Shown piece by piece: positions 25,790 to 33,476 of a DNA stretch of 64,000 nucleotides; the first letter of the stretch is position 1, and each line of letters starts with the position of its first letter. The notes beneath the pieces are model-generated. The model worked only from the letters and a program-made list of their open reading frames with translations. It was not told where the DNA came from and searched no databases. The translations under genes were made by a program, and so were the position numbers. The stretch comes from Planktothrix agardhii NIES-204 (GTDB lineage: Bacteria > Cyanobacteriota > Cyanobacteriia > Cyanobacteriales > Microcoleaceae). Where the stretch lies: the NCBI GenBank assembly GCA_003609755.1, contig AP017992.1, positions 53,687-117,686 of the forward strand, given 5' to 3'.

Positions 25790-26443
25790 ATGGGAATAAT
25801 TGCCTTAATCAATCAGAAGGGGGGGTCGGGGAAATCTACCTCGTCAGTGCATTTAGCCTATTGGCTTCAGTTCAAACAGAACTATCGGGTGTTGCTGGTA
25901 GATGCCGATGCTCAACGGTCAAGTTCCCAATGGGTAGCCGGGATGGGGATTGAACTTGCTTGTCAGGTGATTCAATCCCCAGATGACATCCTAGAAAAGA
26001 TTCCAGAGTTAATCAAAGATTACGATTACCTAGTTATTGACGGCCCGGCGAGTCTTTCCGAAGAAACCAGAGCTATTTTATTCCGATGTGATTTAGCCGT
26101 AATTCCGGTGCAACCGACGGGTGTTGATTTACGGTCTGCCAGCGATGCCATGCGATTACTCAAACAGGCTCAGTCTGTGCGGGGGGGATTGCCCAAAGGT
26201 TTAGTTTTCCTAAGTCGGGCGGTGAAGAATACCAAACTCAAACAGGAGGCGATCGCCCTTTTATCTCAAATCCCCGATGCTAAATTTTTAAAACCCATCA
26301 TTCACCAAAAACAAGCCATCGCCGATACTTCCGGTCAATCACTAACTGTTTGGGACTTACCAGGACAAGCCGCCAGTGAAGCTGCTATCGAATATGACCG
26401 ATTATTTAAAGCCATCCTCAAACAATTGCCAGAGGGAGTATGA
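25790..26443 (+). CDS. parA: ParA-family partition ATPase
   Basis: The 217-residue protein has the deviant Walker A KGGSGKSTS at residues 10-18, Walker A' region VLLVDADAQRSSSQW and Walker B YLVIDGPAS. It is a short, type Ib-like ParA without an N-terminal DNA-binding domain, so repression should be done by its partner. It overlaps the following ribbon-helix-helix gene by 4 bases and is preceded by repeat iterons. Together these form a plasmid partition module. It would position plasmid copies on the nucleoid. Confidence 0.9.
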   Translation: MGIIALINQKGGSGKSTSSVHLAYWLQFKQNYRVLLVDADAQRSSSQWVAGMGIELACQVIQSPDDILEKIPELIKDYDYLVIDGPASLSEETRAILFRCDLAVIPVQPTGVDLRSASDAMRLLKQAQSVRGGLPKGLVFLSRAVKNTKLKQEAIALLSQIPDAKFLKPIIHQKQAIADTSGQSLTVWDLPGQAASEAAIEYDRLFKAILKQLPEGV

Positions 26444-26754
26444 ACAATAAAAAACAAACCCGTAAACCCTTGAGTGATGCCTTAGCCCAAGAATTTGTCT
26501 ATGGAGAAAATTCAACACCGGCGGTAACTCCCAAACCGATTGAAATTTCCGAACCCCAACCCATTCCCCAACCAGAAACAACATTTATGGACAGATTACA
26601 AGTTCAACCCAAAGAAGGGACAAAACGCTTCACCGTCGATTTACCCGAATCCACCCATCGAAAATTATCAATGTTGGCGGCCAGGACAGGACGAACCAAA
26701 GCGGAAATTGTCAGACTGCTGTTGGAAGATGCCCTAAAAGATGTTCAGGAATAA
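26440..26754 (+). CDS. Ribbon-helix-helix partition partner (ParB/ParG-like)
   Basis: The 104-residue protein has a flexible, proline-rich N-terminus (about 1-60) and a C-terminal ribbon-helix-helix domain, KRFTVDLPESTHRKLSMLA then ARTGRTKAEIVRLLLEDAL. This layout matches small partition proteins such as ParG, whose tail stimulates ParA and whose RHH dimer binds operator and centromere repeats. The ATGA overlap with parA supports coupling. Confidence 0.8.
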   Translation: MNNKKQTRKPLSDALAQEFVYGENSTPAVTPKPIEISEPQPIPQPETTFMDRLQVQPKEGTKRFTVDLPESTHRKLSMLAARTGRTKAEIVRLLLEDALKDVQE

Positions 26755-26815
26755 TCTGGTTTCTCGTCGGGACTCAAGAAACCCTCAATTGTCCTGAAAA
26801 TATCCTCCAGAATAG

Positions 26816-26859
26816 GGTAGTCGCCGAGATACGTGCAAAATGGGACACTTTGTAAACAA
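26816..26859 (-). repeat. Partial copy of the 123 bp plasmid repeat (copy 4)
   Basis: The sequence from 26816, GGGTAGTCGCCGAGATACG then GCAAAATGGGACACTTTGTAA, matches the start of the repeat at 55540-55590 (GTAGCCACCGAGATACG then GAAATGGGACA..TTGTAA) in the same orientation, and diverges after about 44 bases. It lies 60 bases after the RHH gene stop. Confidence 0.6.
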
Positions 26860-26981
26860 ATATTGCAAAATGTCTTTTAATGATTTAAAAACTTGCCCAA
26901 AAATGGTACTGAAACATTCTAGTTTTTGGATACTTAAATCCACTGTTAACACTATTCAGTATTTTGTTCTCCTAGATATTG

Positions 26982-29900
26982 TTAGTAGTTAGTTGTGGCT
27001 AAGTGTGGGGATATTGGCATCAACTCAGTCAATATTTTTTGAGGGATGAACCGCAACACCGCCCCCAACAGCTTGCATAGGGTTGTGATAGGAGTCGCGG
27101 CTAAAATATGCCTGAATTGCCTTTCACCAAACGCTTTAGCGGTCGTCATCATCTCAAAAATCACATCAGCAGGGGTGGTGTCCCCCCGTTCAAAGTCTTG
27201 GGCGACATCAGGTAGATATTCCCTGGCAATGTAGAGCGCATCAGAATCGAGTTCAGAAAGTTTACTTTTGTTATTAATAGCACTATATAACAAAAGTAAA
27301 CTTTTTTTTACCGCCCTGAAACCTATACCCAAGCGGTCGGTAAGGCATTTAGATACCCCCCCCGGTGTGATTCCCAACTGTTCCGCAACTTTGCCAATAG
27401 TGATCGACCCCCCCGACTTAATAACTGACCAAACTGCGTCAATAATGCCCCGCTCGGTTTGGACACCTTTACTTGCGGCTTGGGGCGCTATATCGTAAAT
27501 ATCCTCAGTGATGACCGTTGCTGTAGGGTAGGCGAGTCTAAGGGCGCTGATGGTGTCATCATCGAGATCAGCAATCAGATAACTGTGCAGTTCCTCAGTC
27601 GGTCTTAGGTGCGCTCGGGTGCGTCCTGCGTATTGAATTAATTCTGATTGAATTTTCCGGTTAACCCATCCCCCATAACGTCCCGTGAGTTTGTCCGGTG
27701 TCGGACAAAACCCGGTTAAGGTTTGATATTCTGCCGCGACTTGACCCAAGTTAGGACAGGGGCGACCTATGCTAACCATGACTTGAGTATCTAGGAATTG
27801 ATTAGAGCCGCGAGTATCTCTGTGCCAATAACCCAGCTTGTGTCCTAAGTCCGGGTAATTGTCCATCGCTCCTTTGTTGTCAATCAGTCCGATGTTTTGC
27901 CCTTGGTGGAGGTTGGCGATCGCACTCAATCCAAACCCGATCCGGCGCTGCATCGTATCGCGGCGTTGTTTACTCGCCTTTAATCCATTAATAATGTGAA
28001 TAGTTAGGTTAGGAGTTGATTGTTTAACTTCTGCTACTTCTAGGATTTCATCTGGACTAATACCCAAGGATAAAGCGTAATCCTGTCTGGTTTTGGTAGC
28101 ATCCAACATTATTGAAAACCCTGCACCTTTGATAATATTCCGGTGACGTTTTGACAATTTAGTGATGATTAATTTACCGTTATCAATCCGTAAATTAATC
28201 CGTTTATTTCCGGTCAAGCAATCAATCAAGGCTGGCAACCAAGACGGAATTACATTGTCTTTAATTGCTTGCTGTTTTTCCTCCGGTGTTTGAATCCCTG
28301 AGATATATTTGGCATAATTTTCAGATAATTTATAGCACTCATCTCTTAAATCTTGAAGCGATGGAGCGATAAAATCTTCACCTATAACCTTGGTAGCTTC
28401 TGGGATTTCACCAACCATTTCATAATGCCAGCGTGGTGTTCCCCAAACATTATCAGCGCCTAACCAATCATCAAAATATAAATCAAAAATTAATTGATTC
28501 AATTCGTCAGTAGTTGGCATCAACTTCATCACTTCCCGATGACTAATCCCATACTTCTGTTTATCGGTTGTGATAGACTGTAACGCCTTCCACACAGCGA
28601 CTAAGATGGGTCTTAATGCTTTGAAAATCCTTTCATCATCTCGAAGGTGCAAACTTCCAACTGTCCTTAAAACTTCCTCAATGCCAATATCAGTTTGATG
28701 ACTATTGACGATACTTAAATCATCAAGGATCAGAATATCCTCACTTGAGGGATGGATGGAATTAATATCAGCCCGGATTAACCTTTCATTGGTTAAAGTG
28801 TCCCGTCTATTTTCAAGGAATAAGCACCCTTGATTAAGAAGTGGACATGACTGACAAATAGGTGATTCCTTACCACCAAAGGCGCTTAATCCCAATTCGG
28901 CGACGGTTAAGAATGTTCCATTCTCAGGACAGTTAGAGGGAATATCAGGGGTTTGATTATTCTTAACCCTGACAACGTGAGATTTTCCTAAAGCAGTAGT
29001 GCGGTCAGTGTCATAATTTAACCCATTATGTCGGGCTTCTAAATCAATATAATTGGCTTCTACTGTTGCATTGGTTGGGTTCCGATGATCGGGTGATAAG
29101 TAGAATATTCTGGCTTTATTCTCCTTATCATTGGGGTCAATTCCAAAGGTTTCTAAATCAATTAACCCCGCATCAAATGATTTTCCGTGACCCGTTGCAG
29201 TTGTGTCTAAAGTAAATTTAAAACCCTTCTCGCACGCTTCACCATAGCAAGCCAACCTTTCCCCATTATTAAAAATGATTTTAGGGTGTCCCATTTGTTG
29301 CCATTCGTCAAACGTTGGCAATTGTCCAGGTACATAATAAATACTGATTAATTTCTGAGGTTCCCATTTTACGATCGCGCTACATTCTGTTTTTTGTTCT
29401 GGGATTGTAACGGGCTTGGGTTCGGCAATAACGGGTTTTGATTTCCGACTAAACCGACCAAATAACCGCTTAACAGTTCGAGCTAAATCATTTTCTAATT
29501 CAGGTAATTTGAATCGGTTAAAATGCTCATCTTTAGATATTACGGTGTTATTTTTGCGGGTTTCATGTTCGGCTAAAAAGGTTTGTAATTCTGTGGAATT
29601 ATCCCACTCCTCAAAGGAAACAATAGGAGCATTATTAAAGGTTACGGTGTCGATTTCGTCAATATCAATCTTATCCGATTTAGGTCTATTACCTTGACCC
29701 CAATCCCTCACCATTAGGTTAATTTCGAGGTTTTTAAGGAATAGGTATAAAGCTCGATAAGCACCCATTACATGATGATTAGCTTTACATCCGGCATCGG
29801 GGTTTAGAATGTAGCGGGTAAACAATCCACTGTCAATAATCCCCTTAAATTCATTGGGGGAACCGTGCCAACTTACCCCCCCTGCACCCAACACATTAAT

Positions 29901-30632
29901 ATTGTGTAAATGCGCTGCAACGGGCGGTTTTAATGTTCCCTCAGCAATGTTTAGATCAGGGGAATCATTGAATGTTAAAACCTGTAACGGCAGTTCACCG
30001 GAAACGCGGCGATCGCTACTCCCCAAAAGCCATTGATATTTAGGATTCCGATCATCTCTGGCAATTTGAAACCCAATGATTAATCCTTTGATATTCCAAA
30101 TAGGAATCAGAATCCCCGGCCCACTATTAGTTAACGTCCCTCTATCCCCCATCCCTGGAAAATTAGGATTAATAGGAATTAAATTAAATTCTTGATAGCG
30201 GTCAACCGACTTAAACCCACGCTGATCAATTTGTTCATCAGTTAAGCCGCGACCGCGCAACTGCTCCCGATGTTTGGCACTCAATCCCAACTGTTTAAGG
30301 ATTTTTCTGGCTTCTCTGTCCAGTTGCTCATCAGTCAGGGGGGTAATGTTTGAAGGTTTGGCTTTGGGTTGTTGCTCCGGTCTATATTCTTGTCGCTCCC
30401 CTGAATCGGCCCCGAACAATCCCCCCATAAAGCCCCGTAAAGGCTTGAGGTATCTCCATCCTGGGATTGACCAGTTTCTATCACCCCGCAAACACATTAC
30501 TAAATTGTCTGAAATCTTGCACCCGTGCGTTTTTTCACAGATTGGGCATGGGTTACGCTTGCTTGAGGCGATGGCGTAGCCGCCGCCTTGCGGCATCGCC
30601 TTTCCTTTTAATGCGGTGTCGGTGGTAATCAT
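26982..30632 (-). CDS. Plasmid replication protein (CyRepA1-like primase/helicase)
   Basis: The 1216-residue protein combines an N-terminal zinc-ribbon-like CPICEKTHGCKI segment (about 28-40), a TOPRIM/primase-like region (about 110-330; ILIPIWNIKGLIIGFQ, LNIAEGTLKPPVAAHL), a P-loop ATGHGKSFDAG near residue 480, a Walker B ILILDDLSIV near 632 and a winged-helix-like ITIGKVAEQLGITPGGVSK near 1115. Large proteins of this architecture are the CyRepA1-type replication initiators of cyanobacterial plasmids. ATG 30596 (MPQGGGYAIA) is an alternative start. Its leader carries a candidate antisense RNA. It marks this segment as an autonomous replicon or its descendant. Confidence 0.8.
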   Translation of the reverse strand: MITTDTALKGKAMPQGGGYAIASSKRNPCPICEKTHGCKISDNLVMCLRGDRNWSIPGWRYLKPLRGFMGGLFGADSGERQEYRPEQQPKAKPSNITPLTDEQLDREARKILKQLGLSAKHREQLRGRGLTDEQIDQRGFKSVDRYQEFNLIPINPNFPGMGDRGTLTNSGPGILIPIWNIKGLIIGFQIARDDRNPKYQWLLGSSDRRVSGELPLQVLTFNDSPDLNIAEGTLKPPVAAHLHNINVLGAGGVSWHGSPNEFKGIIDSGLFTRYILNPDAGCKANHHVMGAYRALYLFLKNLEINLMVRDWGQGNRPKSDKIDIDEIDTVTFNNAPIVSFEEWDNSTELQTFLAEHETRKNNTVISKDEHFNRFKLPELENDLARTVKRLFGRFSRKSKPVIAEPKPVTIPEQKTECSAIVKWEPQKLISIYYVPGQLPTFDEWQQMGHPKIIFNNGERLACYGEACEKGFKFTLDTTATGHGKSFDAGLIDLETFGIDPNDKENKARIFYLSPDHRNPTNATVEANYIDLEARHNGLNYDTDRTTALGKSHVVRVKNNQTPDIPSNCPENGTFLTVAELGLSAFGGKESPICQSCPLLNQGCLFLENRRDTLTNERLIRADINSIHPSSEDILILDDLSIVNSHQTDIGIEEVLRTVGSLHLRDDERIFKALRPILVAVWKALQSITTDKQKYGISHREVMKLMPTTDELNQLIFDLYFDDWLGADNVWGTPRWHYEMVGEIPEATKVIGEDFIAPSLQDLRDECYKLSENYAKYISGIQTPEEKQQAIKDNVIPSWLPALIDCLTGNKRINLRIDNGKLIITKLSKRHRNIIKGAGFSIMLDATKTRQDYALSLGISPDEILEVAEVKQSTPNLTIHIINGLKASKQRRDTMQRRIGFGLSAIANLHQGQNIGLIDNKGAMDNYPDLGHKLGYWHRDTRGSNQFLDTQVMVSIGRPCPNLGQVAAEYQTLTGFCPTPDKLTGRYGGWVNRKIQSELIQYAGRTRAHLRPTEELHSYLIADLDDDTISALRLAYPTATVITEDIYDIAPQAASKGVQTERGIIDAVWSVIKSGGSITIGKVAEQLGITPGGVSKCLTDRLGIGFRAVKKSLLLLYSAINNKSKLSELDSDALYIAREYLPDVAQDFERGDTTPADVIFEMMTTAKAFGERQFRHILAATPITTLCKLLGAVLRFIPQKILTELMPISPHLATTNY

Positions 30633-30777
30633 GCCGCACCCCCTTGAATCGGTGAGGTTCGGCTTTTATTAAAATCTACAGTTTTTCGGTGTTCATTCTG
30701 TAGATTCTGTGATATAGTTGAATAGTTCTTTAACAATCTAACTATTCTAATTCTTACAAAGCTGATATAATTCATTC

Positions 30778-30843
30778 TATCAAAGGGCTCAAAAAAGCCC
30801 ATGCAATTTACTGGACACCCGCCTACCAAGCGGGTTATTTTTT
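30778..30843 (+). ncRNA. Candidate antisense RNA against the rep leader
   Basis: On the strand opposite the rep mRNA, an extended -10 promoter TGATATAAT (30763-30771) is followed by a small hairpin (GGGCT 30785-30789 with AGCCC 30796-30800) and an intrinsic terminator at 30817-30843. The predicted RNA is about 65 bases, starts near 30778 and contains no ORF. Location, size and two-hairpin form match copy-number control RNAs. The -35 region is poor. Expression is not demonstrated. Confidence 0.45.
30817..30843 (+). terminator. Rho-independent terminator
   Basis: ACCCGC (30817-30822) pairs with GCGGGT (30830-30835) around a 7-base loop CTACCAA, followed by TATTTTTT. There is no protein-coding gene on this strand upstream, so it ends the short RNA proposed above. 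Confidence 0.7.
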
Positions 30844-31215
30844 GGCAATTTTCAAAGATAACTGCCTAAAACACAATAACAATATACCATTAAAATTTGA
30901 TTTTGGCATCAACAAAATTCCAAAAGCCTCAAGTTTTAAAGTTCGTTGTTTCCCTGCAAAATTAGAAAAACTAACCCAGAGGAAAATCAACCGTTAACGG
31001 CAATGAGTGGGACGGCGGCGAGTAAAACAAAATATAGATAAGTAAGATAACGTATAGACGTAGACCGAACAATCAGGGAATAATTCATTGATTTTTTTGA
31101 ATTATTGCACCAAAAATTAACAATTTATTGACTTTTTTCTCTAAAAATTCCTGTAAATTGTTGAAGTTGTGAAATCTTCACAACTTACACCTGAGATATT
31201 TTATTAGACGTATTT
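30844..31215. other. Non-coding spacer between rep leader and recombinase
   Basis: No protein gene is credible here. The stretch is AT-rich with runs such as TTGACTTTTTTCTCT near 31130 and a short TTGTGAAATCTTCACAA palindrome-like sequence near 31165-31180. It is a reasonable place for the rep promoter and replication origin, but I see no clear iteron set. Confidence 0.4.
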
Positions 31216-31338
31216 GGCGTAGAAATAGCGAAGCTGACACCAAGTGCAAAGTAGCAATTTAAAGCCCCTCTGTGTAAAGGTTACAGCGATTAGTCGTAAT
31301 AAGTCGTTACATCATGTCCTATTTGGCGCGGCTCTCGG
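31216..31338 (+). repeat. 123 bp plasmid repeat, copy 1, beside the recombinase gene
   Basis: Begins GGCGTAGAAATAGCGAAGCTG and contains GTAGCAATTTAAAGCCCCTC and GTGTAAAGGTTACAGCGA. The reverse complement of 55548-55670 aligns over the full 123 bases with roughly 85 percent identity by eye. It ends 15 bases from the recombinase stop codon, so it may be that enzyme's site. Partial copies are at 49180-49219 and 26816-26859. Confidence 0.7.
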
Positions 31339-31353
31339 CTTTACCCCGTTAAC

Positions 31354-32040
31354 CTATAGGCTACTGTTGTCAGATGGCAAAGGTTCCAGCGTGGGGGTGT
31401 GAACATATACGGCTATATTCACAGGGGTATCGTCAATAGGGGAAAGCATAGAGAGGATAGAAACAGCCCCTCTAACCTGTTCTGGCTGTACTTCTAGGTA
31501 TTGTTGCAACTGTTCAAGGTTGCGGTGTCCTGAGACTTCCTGAATGGTTCTAAGGGGGATGCCAGCGTTACTCATCATCGTTAAAGCAGTGCGGCGCATT
31601 GAATGGGTACTAGCCCCATCAATCTCAACCCGGTCAAAAGCTTTTTTAAGAACCCGACTGGCAGAACGAGGGTTCAAATGAGTGGCTGGGTTGTCTCGGA
31701 ACACACCACCGGGAAACAACCATTTTCTACCCGCTTCTGGTCTGTACTTTTCTAAATACCCCCTCAACTCATCAATCACTGGGATGGTTCGGGTCGCTAG
31801 TTTTCCCTTGGTGTTGGACTTCCGAAAGGTTAACTCAACTCTAACGTTGCCTCTCCTGTCGTAAACATCCAAGGTGTGAAGGGTGCAAGCTTCGTTAATC
31901 CTTGCCGCCGTAAACAAACAGACAGCAAAAATTACCCGATCTCTGAGGTTGTGCAAACCTTCATTAAATAGGATCTGGATTTCATCATGGCTGAGTATTT
32001 TGGCTTTCCCGTGTCTGTTTACTTTCATATAAGCACCCAT
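31354..32040 (-). CDS. Tyrosine recombinase, catalytic domain only
   Basis: The 228-residue protein has the full tyrosine-recombinase active site: Arg in FTAARINEACTL (about residue 48), Lys in FRKSNTKGK (about 75), HSMRR (about 146), SGHRN (about 170) and the nucleophile Tyr in LQQYLEV (about 180). The N-terminal core-binding domain of XerC/XerD is missing, as in several short plasmid-borne recombinases. It probably resolves plasmid multimers or rearranges segments. ATG 32028 (MKVNRHG) is a possible alternative start. The adjacent 123 bp repeat is a candidate site. Confidence 0.85.
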   Translation of the reverse strand: MGAYMKVNRHGKAKILSHDEIQILFNEGLHNLRDRVIFAVCLFTAARINEACTLHTLDVYDRRGNVRVELTFRKSNTKGKLATRTIPVIDELRGYLEKYRPEAGRKWLFPGGVFRDNPATHLNPRSASRVLKKAFDRVEIDGASTHSMRRTALTMMSNAGIPLRTIQEVSGHRNLEQLQQYLEVQPEQVRGAVSILSMLSPIDDTPVNIAVYVHTPTLEPLPSDNSSL

Positions 32041-32135
32041 ACCCGTTAATAGGATTGTTAGGGCGTGGGTAGTGCCTTTGCAAGTGGGACTAAAAAATCA
32101 ATATGGTTTTGTGCAAAAGTTACACACGATAGGGT

Positions 32136-32495
32136 TTATTTCCTGCACTCCTCATTATTTAAAAGGATGCAACCGCCAAGGAACAGGAATCCGCTAAACA
32201 TAATCAAATTATTCTTATTTCCAATTTTTCCAATGTTGTAGGTACAATCGCTTTCTAAATTCCCTAAATAATTTTCTTTATAAGTACAGATAGATGTTTC
32301 ATACCCAATCAGGGTAAACGTCATCATTATGAACCCTAAAGCCATCATCATGTTTGCAGTCGTTTTCAGCTTGTTTACAGATGGTTTCTTAGATACTTCA
32401 GGTGAAACGGTGTCAGACTTATTTTTAAGTCCTGGGAAGTATTTAGGAGGCTTTGGAGGTTTGGGGATGGGCGGTCTTTCTGGTGGGTTTTGCAT
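32136..32495 (-). CDS. Small membrane protein with proline-rich N-terminus
   Basis: A 119-residue protein with a Pro/Lys-rich cytoplasmic-looking tail (about 1-45) and two hydrophobic segments (about 48-66, MMMALGFIMMTFTLIGYE, and 93-112, NLIMFSGFLFLGGCILL) separated by a Cys-containing loop. No family is recognised. It lies between the recombinase and an 80-residue gene, all leftward. Confidence 0.5.
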   Translation of the reverse strand: MQNPPERPPIPKPPKPPKYFPGLKNKSDTVSPEVSKKPSVNKLKTTANMMMALGFIMMTFTLIGYETSICTYKENYLGNLESDCTYNIGKIGNKNNLIMFSGFLFLGGCILLNNEECRK

Positions 32496-32572
32496 GGTGT
32501 TAATTTCATAAAAAGTTGAGCAATTCTCGTGTGAATTGCTAACAGATAGTAGGAATGTGGCGGCGGTTTGTT

Positions 32573-32815
32573 TTAAGTGTAAACTCTATCGGGTTGCTTA
32601 TCCTTTTTATTTTGCTCATCTGGTTTCAGTGAATAATCCAGTTTTGCTAATCTTTGCCTGTCCGCCTGTCCATACCACAACACCGAGAGGCAATGGGAAA
32701 AACTTTCTAGGCTCTCATCCCCCAAAACTTTAATCCGGTCGCCCCATGAACCCTTGACCCATTTCTCCCATTGGTTCATTAACCGATTTTTCCCGTTAAC
32801 AACGAGTCCAGACAT
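32573..32815 (-). CDS. Small hypothetical plasmid protein
   Basis: An 80-residue, highly charged soluble protein with a tryptophan-rich N-terminal half (NQWEKWVKGSWGDRIKVLG) and a lysine-rich tail. No known domain. Its composition is protein-like and it shares direction with the neighbouring plasmid genes; an accessory DNA-binding role is conceivable but not shown. Confidence 0.4.
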   Translation of the reverse strand: MSGLVVNGKNRLMNQWEKWVKGSWGDRIKVLGDESLESFSHCLSVLWYGQADRQRLAKLDYSLKPDEQNKKDKQPDRVYT

Positions 32816-32987
32816 ATTGATTCATTTGCTATTCCTGTTATTCGTTATGTTATCTGTTATTGATTACGTTATCTGTGTTTTGTTATTCATTACCTCAACG
32901 GGTCAATAAAAAACTAGACTGTAGGAAGGGCTTGAGGGGAAACATCAATAAATATCAAAGCCTTAATAAAATTTAATAAATTTGTTC

Positions 32988-33281
32988 ATGAGTTCAAATC
33001 GGTATCCCGAAAACTGGAAGGAACTAGCTTTTGCGGTTAAGGAATCAGCTAACTGGCAATGTCAACGATGTGGTCGTTATTGCCTTAAACCTGGAGAATC
33101 TTTACCCAATAACCTAAAACGTCGAGCTTATGTGTTGCAAGTGCATCATTGGAATTGTGACCCTGGGGATAATAGGTTAGAAAATTTAGTGGCTTTGTGT
33201 AGTAGTTGCCATCTGGCTTACCATTGTCGCAGTCGTGGAAATATCTCACCTGGCCAGTTATTCCTTGACTTAAAACTCTAA
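32988..33281 (+). CDS. HNH endonuclease
   Basis: A 97-residue protein with two CxxC zinc pairs (CQRCGRYC near residue 19 and CSSCHLAYHC near 75) around VHHWNCDPGDNRLENLVAL, the HNH core with His-His and Asn. This is the compact HNH form often found next to restriction and mobile-element genes. I chose ATG 32988 over the in-frame TTG at 32982. It stands alone, 195 bases upstream of the helicase-methylase island, and could contribute to it. Confidence 0.8.
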   Translation: MSSNRYPENWKELAFAVKESANWQCQRCGRYCLKPGESLPNNLKRRAYVLQVHHWNCDPGDNRLENLVALCSSCHLAYHCRSRGNISPGQLFLDLKL

Positions 33282-33476
33282 GGAAAAACCGCCTGTGGAG
33301 AACAAAAAACCTAGCTAAGTACCAGAATAAGAGAAACCTCACTTATAAGTTTAATTAAAATCAGGTTTTCAAAGAATCCTTTAGATTAAGGTAAAGTTTA
33401 GCCAATACATTAATAACCCAACTGAAAGCCAATAAAGATAAGAGTTTTGACCTAAAGGTTTTATTATTCTTGACCC

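Noticed and set aside
30629..30829. 66-residue minus-strand ORF in the rep leader
   Set aside because: It overlaps the candidate antisense RNA and its terminator, has no domain, and touches the rep start; composition looks like non-coding sequence.
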